5,946 nucleotides of DNA, from assembly GCA_041624375.1 (NCBI GenBank), contig JBFJVD010000186.1, forward strand, positions 1-5,946. The letters are read 5' to 3'. Positions within the stretch are counted from its first letter, which is position 1, and each line of letters opens with the position of its first letter. The notes beneath the pieces were generated by a model, which worked only from the letters and a program-made list of their open reading frames with translations, did not search any database and was not told the origin of the DNA. Below are positions 1 through 5,910 of this stretch, piece after piece. Made by a program: the position numbers and the translations under genes. This DNA is from JBFJVD01 sp041624375 (GTDB taxonomy: Bacteria > Chloroflexota > Anaerolineae > Anaerolineales > E44-bin32).

Positions 1-1099
1 TCACCCAGCGCGGCTCCTCCACCACCTCAATCGTCCAACCGTCTTGCTCGATGCGCGTGGCGTAGATGGGCACCTCCACAAGATCAGCCAGGACTCCATT
101 GTCGAAGACCGGAACCAGTTCATAGCCTTCGATGTAGGTCACTTCGACGTAGTTCGGGACTTCGACCACGTAGGAATCCCAACCTTCCTGTACGGTCACG
201 GTCAGGTAGACGGCCTGCTGCACTTCTTCATAGCCGACGATGCCCCAGATGGGCTCGGCGCTGGGCGCCGCTGCCACGGTGGACACCCCGCCGCTGGCCG
301 AAGCCGGTGGCGCAGCAGCGGGTGCAGACTGGCCAGGCGTCGCGGTGGCGGGGGCCGGCTCTTCATCAACGGTGGGAGCAAGTGGAACGCTGGCGACCAG
401 CAGGCTCATCAACCCGGCGAGGATCACGGCCCAGGTGAGCGACTCCTCTCCGGCCGGGTTCTGTGACTCCAGTGGAACCACCCCGGCGTCCTGGGGCGCG
501 CTGACGGGGTCGGGTCCAGCGGCTGCCGGCAGCACGGCAGTCCGACCGGCGGCCGTCCAGCGATCCAGAAAGGCGTCCAGCGGCAGCTCGAGTTCCTGCT
601 CATGTGCATCGAGCAGCTGCGCGGTCATCCCGCTTCTTGAGAACCCGAGGAACCTGAAAAGCTCCGCTGCGCCTCCACCCGGCTGTGCCATGATGACAAA
701 TACAGTCTCACGGGCCGTGGTGCGTTCGATCAGTTCCGCCTGCGTCAGGCCGGAAACGGCTGTCCTGTCGGCCACGGCTTCAAGCGAGCTGGCCCGGGCT
801 CTCTCCCAGCTGTCCTGGCCGGGAGCGTTCCATCTGTCATTGGATGGGCGCGCGGGGTCGATGCGCGGCAAGTGGGGTGGTGGCACGATCTCGTCTGGCG
901 CGCCGCGATTGGGCTGTGACCACACGCCGGCCGCAACCTGATCGAGCGGCATGGGCGCGGGGTTGACCTGGGTCGATTGGAGGGGTTCGAGACGACAATC
1001 GGGTTGGTCCGGCGGGCAGGTTTGCGCACTGGCCGGCCCTGTGAGAACGAAGACAGCGGCGAGGGCCGCCGCTGCGAAGAACGCGTGCAACGTCTTCAT
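1..1099 (-). CDS. Exported/membrane protein of unknown function, C-terminus cut by window edge
   Basis: The reading frame runs from an ATG at 1099 leftward with no stop to the edge, giving 366 complete codons; the C-terminus is missing. I do not recognise the family. Residues 1-25 form a signal peptide ending in ASA-Q, followed by a segment with two cysteines (C28, C35). Residues 100-185 look helical and charged. A second hydrophobic stretch at about 222-240 could be a membrane helix. An Ala/Pro/Thr-rich low-complexity linker covers about 245-282, followed by a beta-rich, Tyr/Val-rich domain from 284 that contains a 29-residue tandem repeat. The start is supported by AAAGGGGG (1105-1112) five bases upstream and by a promoter at 1131-1160; an ATG four codons' worth of bases earlier in the Shine-Dalgarno would hit a stop at once. 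It lies 170 bp downstream of the glycosidase gene on the same strand but probably has its own transcript. The gene call is firm; the function is unknown. Confidence 0.85.
   Translation of the reverse strand, partial: MKTLHAFFAAAALAAVFVLTGPASAQTCPPDQPDCRLEPLQSTQVNPAPMPLDQVAAGVWSQPNRGAPDEIVPPPHLPRIDPARPSNDRWNAPGQDSWERARASSLEAVADRTAVSGLTQAELIERTTARETVFVIMAQPGGGAAELFRFLGFSRSGMTAQLLDAHEQELELPLDAFLDRWTAAGRTAVLPAAAGPDPVSAPQDAGVVPLESQNPAGEESLTWAVILAGLMSLLVASVPLAPTVDEEPAPATATPGQSAPAAAPPASASGGVSTVAAAPSAEPIWGIVGYEEVQQAVYLTVTVQEGWDSYVVEVPNYVEVTYIEGYELVPVFDNGVLADLVEVPIYATRIEQDGWTIEVVEEPRWV
11..184 (-). repeat. Two-unit 29-residue tandem repeat inside the unknown exported protein
   Basis: Protein residues 306-334 and 335-363 align without gaps. 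Both units begin with G, share VEVP at unit positions 7-10, Y at 12, E/D-G-Y/W at 19-21 and V at 26; eight of 29 positions are identical and several others are conservative. The pattern suggests short beta strands. The frame continues past the left edge, so more units may follow. The repeat is diverged at protein level, so it looks like an old duplication. Confidence 0.5.
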
Positions 1100-1130
1100 A
1101 GCATCCCCCTTTGTGAGACGTTGATGCCTT

Positions 1131-1160
1131 ACCTTAGCATGGGCACTCGCACGACGTCAA
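1131..1160 (-). promoter_or_regulatory. Sigma-70-like promoter for the unknown exported protein
   Basis: On the minus strand, TTGACG (1155-1160) is followed after 18 bases by TAAGGT (1131-1136). The -35 matches consensus at five of six positions; the -10 keeps the key T, A and final T. Transcription would start near 1124, leaving a short leader that carries the strong AAAGGGGG ribosome binding site. This supports transcription separate from the upstream glycosidase gene. Confidence 0.5.
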
Positions 1161-1269
1161 CAATGTTCCCTTCGGCGCAATCAGTACGGCGCCCCAAGGC
1201 GTACGCACGGGTGGGTGTTGAAGGTGGACTGTCGCCCGGATCCGCTGCGTACGCGGCTGCCGGTCCGCG

Positions 1270-2787
1270 CTACTCGGTCAGGTCTTCGAATCGTTCGGCA
1301 GGGGGAAGGGGGTTCAAAGAGAGCAGGGAGCGCTCGGCGACCCAGCCGAGGGATGTGCCCCAGTCGACCAGCCACCAGGTCTCTCCCTTGGCAAAGATGC
1401 CGTCAAGGCCGTTGCGGTGCGCCGTAACTCGTCCTTGCGCCCCCGCTGGAAGCGTCTCCAGGATCCCATAGTTGGTCCCGGGTCCAAGCCGGACATCGAG
1501 CTGCTCGACGGCCGCAACCTCCTCGCCGCTTCGAAAACGAACGGAGCGAACGGGGGGCTCGACGGCGATCATCATCAAGCCGTTGGCGATCGGGCGTTCC
1601 TTCCCATGCTCCGAGGGCGCGTTGACGACCTGCCCATTGATCCACATGGTGGATGAGCCACCGCCGTCCTGGTTGATCCCCCAGGTGGCGCCCAGGGTGC
1701 TGCGGCAGAACCCGGCGAGTTCATCGATCGTCATACCGATGCTGACGCCCTCCCGCCGGCCGTCCACCACAACAAAGTACATATAGGCCCGGTTGAAGCA
1801 GACGGCCGTCCGGGGATGGCGGGCGACCGCGCCGCGATCGTGATTGAAGTGGACGATGGTCCGGTTCTGCAAGAACGGGAAGCTGCCGGCCAGGCTGGCG
1901 TAGGCTTTGGTCCAGTCTGATCCATGAGGTGTCCAGCAATCGGCTGCGAAGTGGCTGATCTCCATCGAGATTCCGATTTCGTCGCCGATGCCAACGCCCG
2001 CGAGCAGCGCTTCTCGGGCCCGTCCGGCGGCGGAGAGGACAATGTGGTCGAATGGGATCGGGGTGCGGCCGCGTCCATCGAAAATGCCGACAACGTAGCC
2101 GCGCAACATGCGCGGCGGCGGAAAGACCATCGCCGGCTGGGTCAGCTGGACGAGCACTTCGACCCCGGCGTTGCTGGTTCGGGTCGCCCGATCGTACTGC
2201 GGGGTGTAAACGATCAGCCGATCCCGGCTCCGGGGGACGTTGACGCCGTCGATCCATTGGGTCCGGCCGGTGCGGTGATAGCGCAGGATTTGGGCGTCGG
2301 CGCGGTGCTCCACGCAGCCTCCAAGGAACGCCTCGCGTTCAAGCGTCCAGACGAACCCACTGCCGCCGCCATGGTCGTCGAAGCGCTTGGCGTACCAGCC
2401 CGAATGGATCATGCCGCTCTCGGGAACCCCGGTGCCGGTATCGTGGAACGAGCCATTAATGGCGACGAGGACACGGTTGCGCGCGCCCCAAACGCCGCCC
2501 CAGGCGTTCAGCGCCTGGTCGTAGCGCGCCGCCATTTGGCTGATTGTTTCGCGCCCGCCCACCAGGCTGCCGCGCGCAATGCTCGTGTCCACGATGAGGT
2601 CGGGATTGAACCGGTCCATGCGGGCGACGAAGACCCGATTGGGATGCGGCAATTCGAACAGCTGGTAGTCGATGCCGGGCGCGACGGACTGCCAACCGAG
2701 CAGGGCGGTCTCCGCCGGCCGCGTGGAAACGGCGGTTGCCAACAGCAGGAGGGAGAGTGCGATGAGTGGGCGAAGTTTCGCGCGCAA
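1270..2787 (-). CDS. Exported phosphodiester glycosidase (NAGPA domain) with C-terminal SH3b domain
   Basis: The 505-residue product carries an N-terminal signal peptide (positive RAKLR, hydrophobic core about 8-20). The NAGPA/phosphodiester glycosidase domain follows: NGSFHD at 111-116, AGSFPF at 300-305, RTAV at 326-329, VVDGR at 340-344, S-IGMT-DELA around 349-358, DGGGSST at 374-380 and ERPIANG at 397-403. This family, which includes the human uncovering enzyme, cleaves sugar-phosphate phosphodiesters; the bacterial substrate is not deducible here. Residues about 428-490 read as an SH3b domain (LDVRLGPGTNYG, then GWVAE), often used to bind cell wall. The start is TTG at 2787: an in-frame TAG lies two codons upstream, GGGAAG provides a ribosome binding site, and only this start gives a full signal peptide. 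The protein has exactly four cysteines (158, 284, 330, 361), which could form disulfides. It is divergent from the TlpA/CcdA pair. Family assignment is secure; substrate unknown. Confidence 0.9.
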   Translation of the reverse strand: MRAKLRPLIALSLLLLATAVSTRPAETALLGWQSVAPGIDYQLFELPHPNRVFVARMDRFNPDLIVDTSIARGSLVGGRETISQMAARYDQALNAWGGVWGARNRVLVAINGSFHDTGTGVPESGMIHSGWYAKRFDDHGGGSGFVWTLEREAFLGGCVEHRADAQILRYHRTGRTQWIDGVNVPRSRDRLIVYTPQYDRATRTSNAGVEVLVQLTQPAMVFPPPRMLRGYVVGIFDGRGRTPIPFDHIVLSAAGRAREALLAGVGIGDEIGISMEISHFAADCWTPHGSDWTKAYASLAGSFPFLQNRTIVHFNHDRGAVARHPRTAVCFNRAYMYFVVVDGRREGVSIGMTIDELAGFCRSTLGATWGINQDGGGSSTMWINGQVVNAPSEHGKERPIANGLMMIAVEPPVRSVRFRSGEEVAAVEQLDVRLGPGTNYGILETLPAGAQGRVTAHRNGLDGIFAKGETWWLVDWGTSLGWVAERSLLSLNPLPPAERFEDLTE

Positions 2788-2894
2788 GACCTACTTCCCA
2801 GGTGGGCGTGCAAGGACAGGCGGAAGACTCTAGCTCGACCCGTCCCGTTCGCGCAAGGCTGCCCGGGCGACATCGTCAGGATCGTTTCGCGGCG

Positions 2895-2923
2895 ATTTTA
2901 CGTCCTCTTTAAGCTGACCTTAA
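2895..2923 (-). promoter_or_regulatory. Probable promoter of the phosphodiester glycosidase gene
   Basis: On the minus strand, TTAAGG (2918-2923) precedes TAAAAT (2895-2900) by 17 bases. The -10 matches five of six consensus positions while the -35 is weak, which fits an activator-dependent promoter. The -35 region lies within the 11-bp repeats. The leader to the TTG start would be about 100 bases; I see no convincing riboswitch in it. Confidence 0.4.
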
Positions 2924-2929
2924 TCTTCG
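2897..2929. promoter_or_regulatory. Three 11-bp-spaced direct repeats, candidate PhoB/OmpR-type operator
   Basis: Units start at 2897 (TTTACGTCCTC), 2908 (TTTAAGCTGAC) and 2919 (CTTAATCTTCG). The second and third share TTAA and CT in the same phase; the first is more diverged. Eight-base units separated by three bases are the layout of the cyanobacterial Pho box and, more generally, of sites bound head-to-tail by OmpR/PhoB-family winged-helix regulators. The block covers the -35 region of both divergent promoters, so one regulator could control both sides. Which regulator binds is inference. Confidence 0.4.
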
Positions 2930-2933
2930 AGTG

Positions 2934-2939
2934 TAGATT
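2934..2939 (+). promoter_or_regulatory. Likely -10 element for the TlpA-like/CcdA-like genes
   Basis: TAGATT matches four of six -10 positions. The position expected for a -35 (2911-2916, AAGCTG) is poor but lies inside the 11-bp repeat block, as expected for a promoter whose activator replaces the -35 contact. The start would be near 2946, giving a leader of about 60 bases. Confidence 0.35.
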
Positions 2940-2972
2940 TTGCTACGGAGCGGCCGGAGAGATTCCATTATC

Positions 2973-2996
2973 GTGAACTCGCGATTCACAAGGAGG
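2973..2996 (+). promoter_or_regulatory. Small hairpin abutting a strong Shine-Dalgarno
   Basis: GTGAA (2973-2977) pairs with TTCAC (2985-2989) around a seven-base loop, and AAGGAGG (2990-2996) begins at the very next base. The Shine-Dalgarno is ten bases from the ATG at 3007, slightly long but strong, and it fixes that start. The same bases also form an imperfect palindrome, so this could instead be a DNA operator, or chance. Confidence 0.4.
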
Positions 2997-3006
2997 TTCG
3001 CGCACG

Positions 3007-3603
3007 ATGACGTCATGGACTCTACGGACGCTCTTTCTTTCGGGGACGCTGATCCTGGCCGCCTGTGCCAGCGCGTCCGGCGATCCGGTGACGCAGGCGC
3101 CGAGCGAACCCCCCACCAGCGTGCCCAGTGAGAACCCAGACAGCGAAGCGGTCCTGGCGCCGGATTTCGAGATCAGCGTGTACCAGGGACTGGATGAGCT
3201 GGGCAGCGAGACAGTTATGCTTTCCGATGTGCTCGAGCTTGGCAAGCCGGTCGTGCTCAATTTCTGGGCAGGCCTGTGCCCGCCCTGCCGGTTGGAGATG
3301 CCAGATTTCCAAGAGATTTCCGATGAACGCGGCTCGGAGTTCATCCTGCTTGGCATTGACATCGGGCCCTTCACGGCACTGGGCACCCGTGACGAGGGCC
3401 GCGCCCTGCTGGAGGAGCTGCAGATCAGCTACCCGGCTGGAACCACCTTCGACAGCAGCGTGGTGGTCGATTACCGGGTGTTTGGGATGCCGAGCACGTA
3501 CTTCATCACCGCCGATGGGGAAATTGTGAACAGCTGGACCGGTTTACTGACCAAGGAGAAGATCAGCGAGCTCATCGATGAGCTGATCGCCGAATCTCCG
3601 TAG
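3007..3603 (+). CDS. TlpA/ResA-like thiol-disulfide oxidoreductase lipoprotein
   Basis: This 198-residue protein has a lipoprotein signal with lipobox LAAC, cysteine at residue 20, followed by a Ser/Pro-rich tether (about 21-50) and a thioredoxin fold. The active site is CPPC at 91-94, preceded by VVLNFWAGL; the usual aromatic residue before the first cysteine (as in WCPPC) is a leucine here. The cis-proline is P162 in GMPSTYF. Known TlpA/ResA/CcmG-type proteins reduce disulfides outside the cytoplasm, for example in cytochrome c maturation or metal-site assembly, taking electrons from CcdA or DsbD. The CcdA-like gene downstream, 90 bp away, supports that role. No cytochrome c assembly gene is present here, so the client protein is unknown. 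The ATG has an AAGGAGG site. Membrane anchoring on the outer face is expected. Confidence 0.9.
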   Translation: MTSWTLRTLFLSGTLILAACASASGDPVTQAPSEPPTSVPSENPDSEAVLAPDFEISVYQGLDELGSETVMLSDVLELGKPVVLNFWAGLCPPCRLEMPDFQEISDERGSEFILLGIDIGPFTALGTRDEGRALLEELQISYPAGTTFDSSVVVDYRVFGMPSTYFITADGEIVNSWTGLLTKEKISELIDELIAESP

Positions 3604-3693
3604 ACGCGGCTGGTGGGTAAGAGATGGCGGCCTGGCGGCGTCCTTAAGGGGTACAAGCCCGGATGTTTGATTGTATGAGAAGGTGGCATATTG

Positions 3694-4563
3694 ATGCATG
3701 AGGTAGCAGCAACGACCAGTAGTGACTCAACCCCGCTCGCGCCCGGTGGGCCTGGCGCATTCCGCCGGCTGGCGCGTTTCCTTCTCCCGGCTGCGGTTGT
3801 CCTGGTGGTGATCCTGACGCTGATCCGGGTTCAGGCAAGTGCCGAGGCGGCAGCAGCGAACCTGGTCGGCTTGCTTCCGGTCGGCTTCGCCTTCGCAGCC
3901 GGGATGGTCGCCAGCGTGAACCCTTGCGGCTTCTTGCTTCTCCCAACCTATATCTCCTACCATCTGGGAACCGAGGAAGAGGGATTCTACGCGGCACCTG
4001 TGCTACAGCGGCTTGGCAAGGCGCTCACCCTTGGGTTGGTGGCCACACTCGGTTTTGTCGCCATCTCGGGGATTGTGGGCCTGGTGATCGCCGCTGGCGG
4101 ACAGTGGTTGATCGGCGCCTTCCCCTTCGCCGGGCTGGCTATTGGTGCCGCCATGATCGGACTCGGCTTCTACCTGCTGCTCAGCGGCGCCAAGCTGATG
4201 CTGCTGGCGGCCAGCCGAGTCACGATCAGTCCCGAGCGAAATCTGCGCAACGTGTTCCTCTTTGGGATCGTCTATGCGATCGGCTCCCTGAGCTGCACCT
4301 TGCCGATCTTCCTGGTTGTGGTCGGCAGCAGCCTGGCGACGGAAGGATTGGGTGCCTCCTTCGGCCAGTTCATCAGTTATGCGCTGGGTATGGGCGTCAT
4401 TCTGATCGCAGTGACCATCGGCAGCGCGCTCTTCCGTGGGACCGTCGCGCGCTGGCTGCGCGGCGCGATCCCGCACCTCAACCGGGCCAGCGCCATGTTT
4501 CTCATCGGCGCCGGGGCCTACCTCGTGTACTACTGGGTCTTCTTCGCGGACGCGATCTTCTAG
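3694..4563 (+). CDS. ccdA: CcdA/DsbD-type transmembrane thiol-electron transporter
   Basis: The 289-residue product is an integral membrane protein. A Ser/Thr/Pro-rich N-terminus of about 25 residues precedes an extra helix (about 29-45), then six helices near 58-84, 109-134, 138-172 (long), 186-212, 224-247 and 265-285. The two redox cysteines of the family are present: C78 in SVNPCGF and C201 in SLSCTLP, each followed by the typical Pro/Gly context. Such proteins pass electrons from cytoplasmic thioredoxin to an extracytoplasmic thioredoxin-like partner, here most likely the lipoprotein just upstream. I prefer ATG at 3694 over TTG at 3691 because AAGGTGG (3680-3686) is then seven bases away rather than four. 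The 90-base gap after the TlpA-like gene contains no clear terminator, so co-transcription is likely. The first helix is an addition to the six-helix core. Confidence 0.9.
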   Translation: MHEVAATTSSDSTPLAPGGPGAFRRLARFLLPAAVVLVVILTLIRVQASAEAAAANLVGLLPVGFAFAAGMVASVNPCGFLLLPTYISYHLGTEEEGFYAAPVLQRLGKALTLGLVATLGFVAISGIVGLVIAAGGQWLIGAFPFAGLAIGAAMIGLGFYLLLSGAKLMLLAASRVTISPERNLRNVFLFGIVYAIGSLSCTLPIFLVVVGSSLATEGLGASFGQFISYALGMGVILIAVTIGSALFRGTVARWLRGAIPHLNRASAMFLIGAGAYLVYYWVFFADAIF

Positions 4564-4592
4564 GAACGTCCCGCAGCTTCCAGCCAGCCGAC

Positions 4593-4629
4593 GCCCCGGC
4601 ACGCGCGCCCCAGCGAGAGCCGGGGCTTT
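4593..4629 (+). terminator. GC-rich hairpin after the CcdA-like gene, possible weak terminator
   Basis: GCCCCGGC (4593-4600) pairs perfectly with GCCGGGGC (4619-4626) across an 18-base loop and is followed by only three T residues. The placement 30 bases after the stop codon is right for a terminator, but the short T run and large loop make it weak; some transcription may read into the metallo-hydrolase. Confidence 0.4.
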
Positions 4630-4691
4630 GCACTGCCGGTACACTATTCCCAGAGCGCGCTTCCATTTGCCCATCACAGAAAGGTCCCCCA

Positions 4692-5525
4692 TTGGACGAG
4701 CATTTCTCCTATCAGGTCGGTGGATTCAGCTGCTACAGCCTGAGTGACGGCTACTTCGAAATGGCGTCCAAGAGCATGGCGCCGGGCCTATCGGACTCCG
4801 AGCTTGCGGCGGCCCGGCGGCGCTACGGCCTGCCGCCCGGCGAGATGCAACTCACGGCCACCACCATGTTGGTTGACACAGGGACAGCCCGGGTCCTGGT
4901 GGATACCGGCCTTGGCGAAAGCATGGCGACCGCCGGCCGGCTGCCGTCAGCGCTGCGGGCGCTGGGAGTCGAGCCCGAGGCGGTGGATTCGATCGTGATC
5001 TCGCACGGCCACCTCGATCATGTGGGCGGATTGCTCCGGCAGGACGGCACGCTGGTCTTTCCTCAGGCGCGGGTGTTCTTGAGCAGGGTTGAGTGGGATT
5101 TTTGGTCCCCGGACGCTGCGTTTCCTGGGGAGAGCGACCTTGCCGCTCGTTCGCGCGCGCAGCTGGCGAGGGTGCCTGATCAGCAGGTGGAGCGGATCGA
5201 ACCGGGCGATGAGATCGTGCCCGGCGTGGTGGTCCATGACGGGTCCGGCCACACGCCCGGGCATCTTGTGGTCGAAGTGAATTCAGAAGGGGAGCGGCTC
5301 TGGCTGCTGGGGGATCTCGTCTTTCATCGAATCCATGTGGAGCACCCCGAGTGGCCGGCAGCACCGGATCACGACAAGGCGGCCTCGGTGGCTGCCCGGC
5401 GCGCCTGGCTGCCGCGGCTTGCGGCGACGGGTGACCTGGTGCATGCGACACACATGCCCTTTCCCGCGCTCGGCCGGGTTCAGGTGCGGGGGGACGGTTG
5501 GGGATGGGAACCCTTATCGGGATGA
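4692..5525 (+). CDS. Metallo-beta-lactamase-fold hydrolase
   Basis: The 277-residue protein holds a full set of metal ligands: H105, H107, D109 and H110 in SHGHLDHVGG, H187 in GSGHTPGH, D208 in LLGDLVFH and H254 in ATHMPFPALGRV. Spacing and the closing HMPFP motif resemble the methyl parathion hydrolase and AHL-lactonase-like branch, so a binuclear-metal esterase or lactonase is plausible; the substrate cannot be told from sequence. No signal peptide is visible, so it should be cytoplasmic. The start is TTG at 4692 with AGAAAGG seven bases upstream; no in-frame ATG or GTG lies near, and the first conserved residues follow directly. The frame stays open leftward into the CcdA-like gene, but that part is antiphase to a real gene and not coding. 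It starts 128 bp after the CcdA-like gene; a functional link is not evident. Confidence 0.9.
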   Translation: MDEHFSYQVGGFSCYSLSDGYFEMASKSMAPGLSDSELAAARRRYGLPPGEMQLTATTMLVDTGTARVLVDTGLGESMATAGRLPSALRALGVEPEAVDSIVISHGHLDHVGGLLRQDGTLVFPQARVFLSRVEWDFWSPDAAFPGESDLAARSRAQLARVPDQQVERIEPGDEIVPGVVVHDGSGHTPGHLVVEVNSEGERLWLLGDLVFHRIHVEHPEWPAAPDHDKAASVAARRAWLPRLAATGDLVHATHMPFPALGRVQVRGDGWGWEPLSG

Positions 5526-5561
5526 GATCGCCGGATCTTCCTGTCTGAAACTGCGCCGCCG

Positions 5562-5807
5562 TCAGGCCCTATCGAGCTCGAGCCTCAATTTCGCCAACAG
5601 GGTGTGAAACTTTGACCGGCAGCGATCGCAGTGATCGACATGCTGGCGGACAAGGGGGAACAGCTCCGACACTTCGAAGCCTCGAACCACCAGTTCGGCG
5701 AACGCGTCCAAGACCTCCGAACATTCATCGCAAGTGAAATCCCTGGCATGGTCCGGATGGACCTCATGCAGCAGACGGTGGAAGGCATCAATCAGCGCAC
5801 GGTTCAT
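5562..5807 (-). CDS. Small zf-HC2 anti-sigma-like zinc-binding protein
   Basis: This 81-residue protein contains CxxC at 26-29 and H56-xxx-C60-xx-C63, the HxxxCxxC signature of zinc-containing anti-sigma (ZAS/zf-HC2) domains, in a largely helical, charged context. Full anti-sigma factors usually add a membrane helix and an outer sensor domain; neither is present, so this would be a soluble stand-alone domain. Such proteins can bind a sigma factor and may respond to thiol oxidation, but no sigma factor gene lies in the window. The ATG at 5807 has AGAGGA seven bases upstream. It converges on the metallo-hydrolase gene with 36 bp between the stop codons. The domain call is good; a regulatory role is inference. 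Confidence 0.8.
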   Translation of the reverse strand: MNRALIDAFHRLLHEVHPDHARDFTCDECSEVLDAFAELVVRGFEVSELFPLVRQHVDHCDRCRSKFHTLLAKLRLELDRA

Positions 5808-5866
5808 GGTGGGATCCTCTTTGGTTCGGCTCTCGACCGCATTCCATTTTCTAGATGTGGCATGGG

Positions 5867-5893
5867 GGAACTTCCTTACTTCGGCTGTGTCTA
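5867..5893 (+). promoter_or_regulatory. Possible ECF-sigma-type promoter pointing out of the window
   Basis: GGAACTT (5867-5873) resembles the -35 of ECF sigma factors; GTCTA (5889-5893) stands 17 bases after GGAAC, a spacing normal for this class. The start would fall near 5900, beside the palindrome at 5899-5910. The gene it would serve begins beyond the right edge. The motifs are short, so chance is a real alternative. Confidence 0.25.
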
Positions 5894-5898
5894 GGAGA

Positions 5899-5910
5899 GG
5901 AAGCGCTTCC
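5899..5910. promoter_or_regulatory. Perfect 12-bp palindrome, candidate LacI-family operator
   Basis: GGAAGCGCTTCC is its own reverse complement with a central CG, the form typical of LacI/GalR-family operators. It lies 92 bp upstream of the zf-HC2 ATG and just after the possible rightward promoter, where a bound repressor would block initiation. The remainder of 5808-5946 holds no gene that I can support. Confidence 0.4.

Noticed and set aside
240..941. A 233-codon plus-strand open frame rich in Ser, Ala and Gly
   Set aside because: It lies antisense to the exported protein with signal peptide, promoter and ribosome binding site; its composition is that of a GC-rich shadow frame.
1924..2976. 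A 350-codon plus-strand open frame
   Set aside because: It is antisense to the phosphodiester glycosidase, which has clear family motifs, and it runs across the divergent promoter region.
3604..3693. A separate promoter or terminator between the TlpA-like and CcdA-like genes
   Set aside because: I found only weak matches (TTAAGG with a poor -10) and no stable hairpin with a T run, so co-transcription is simpler.
4640..4645. TACACT as a -10 element for the metallo-hydrolase gene
   Set aside because: No acceptable -35 lies at the right distance; that position falls within the hairpin stem.
3924..4691. Upstream in-frame extension of the metallo-hydrolase frame
   Set aside because: It overlaps the CcdA-like gene in another frame, encodes Arg/Pro-rich shadow protein and has no family match; the TTG at 4692 with a ribosome binding site explains the gene.
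4003..4692. A 229-codon minus-strand open frame
   Set aside because: It is antisense to the CcdA-like membrane protein, and its Asp/Gln/Glu-rich content is what the reverse of a membrane protein gene yields.
5525..5538. AGATC-GCCG-GATCT hairpin between the convergent genes as a terminator
   Set aside because: The stem is only five base pairs, includes the stop codon, and lacks a T run on either strand.
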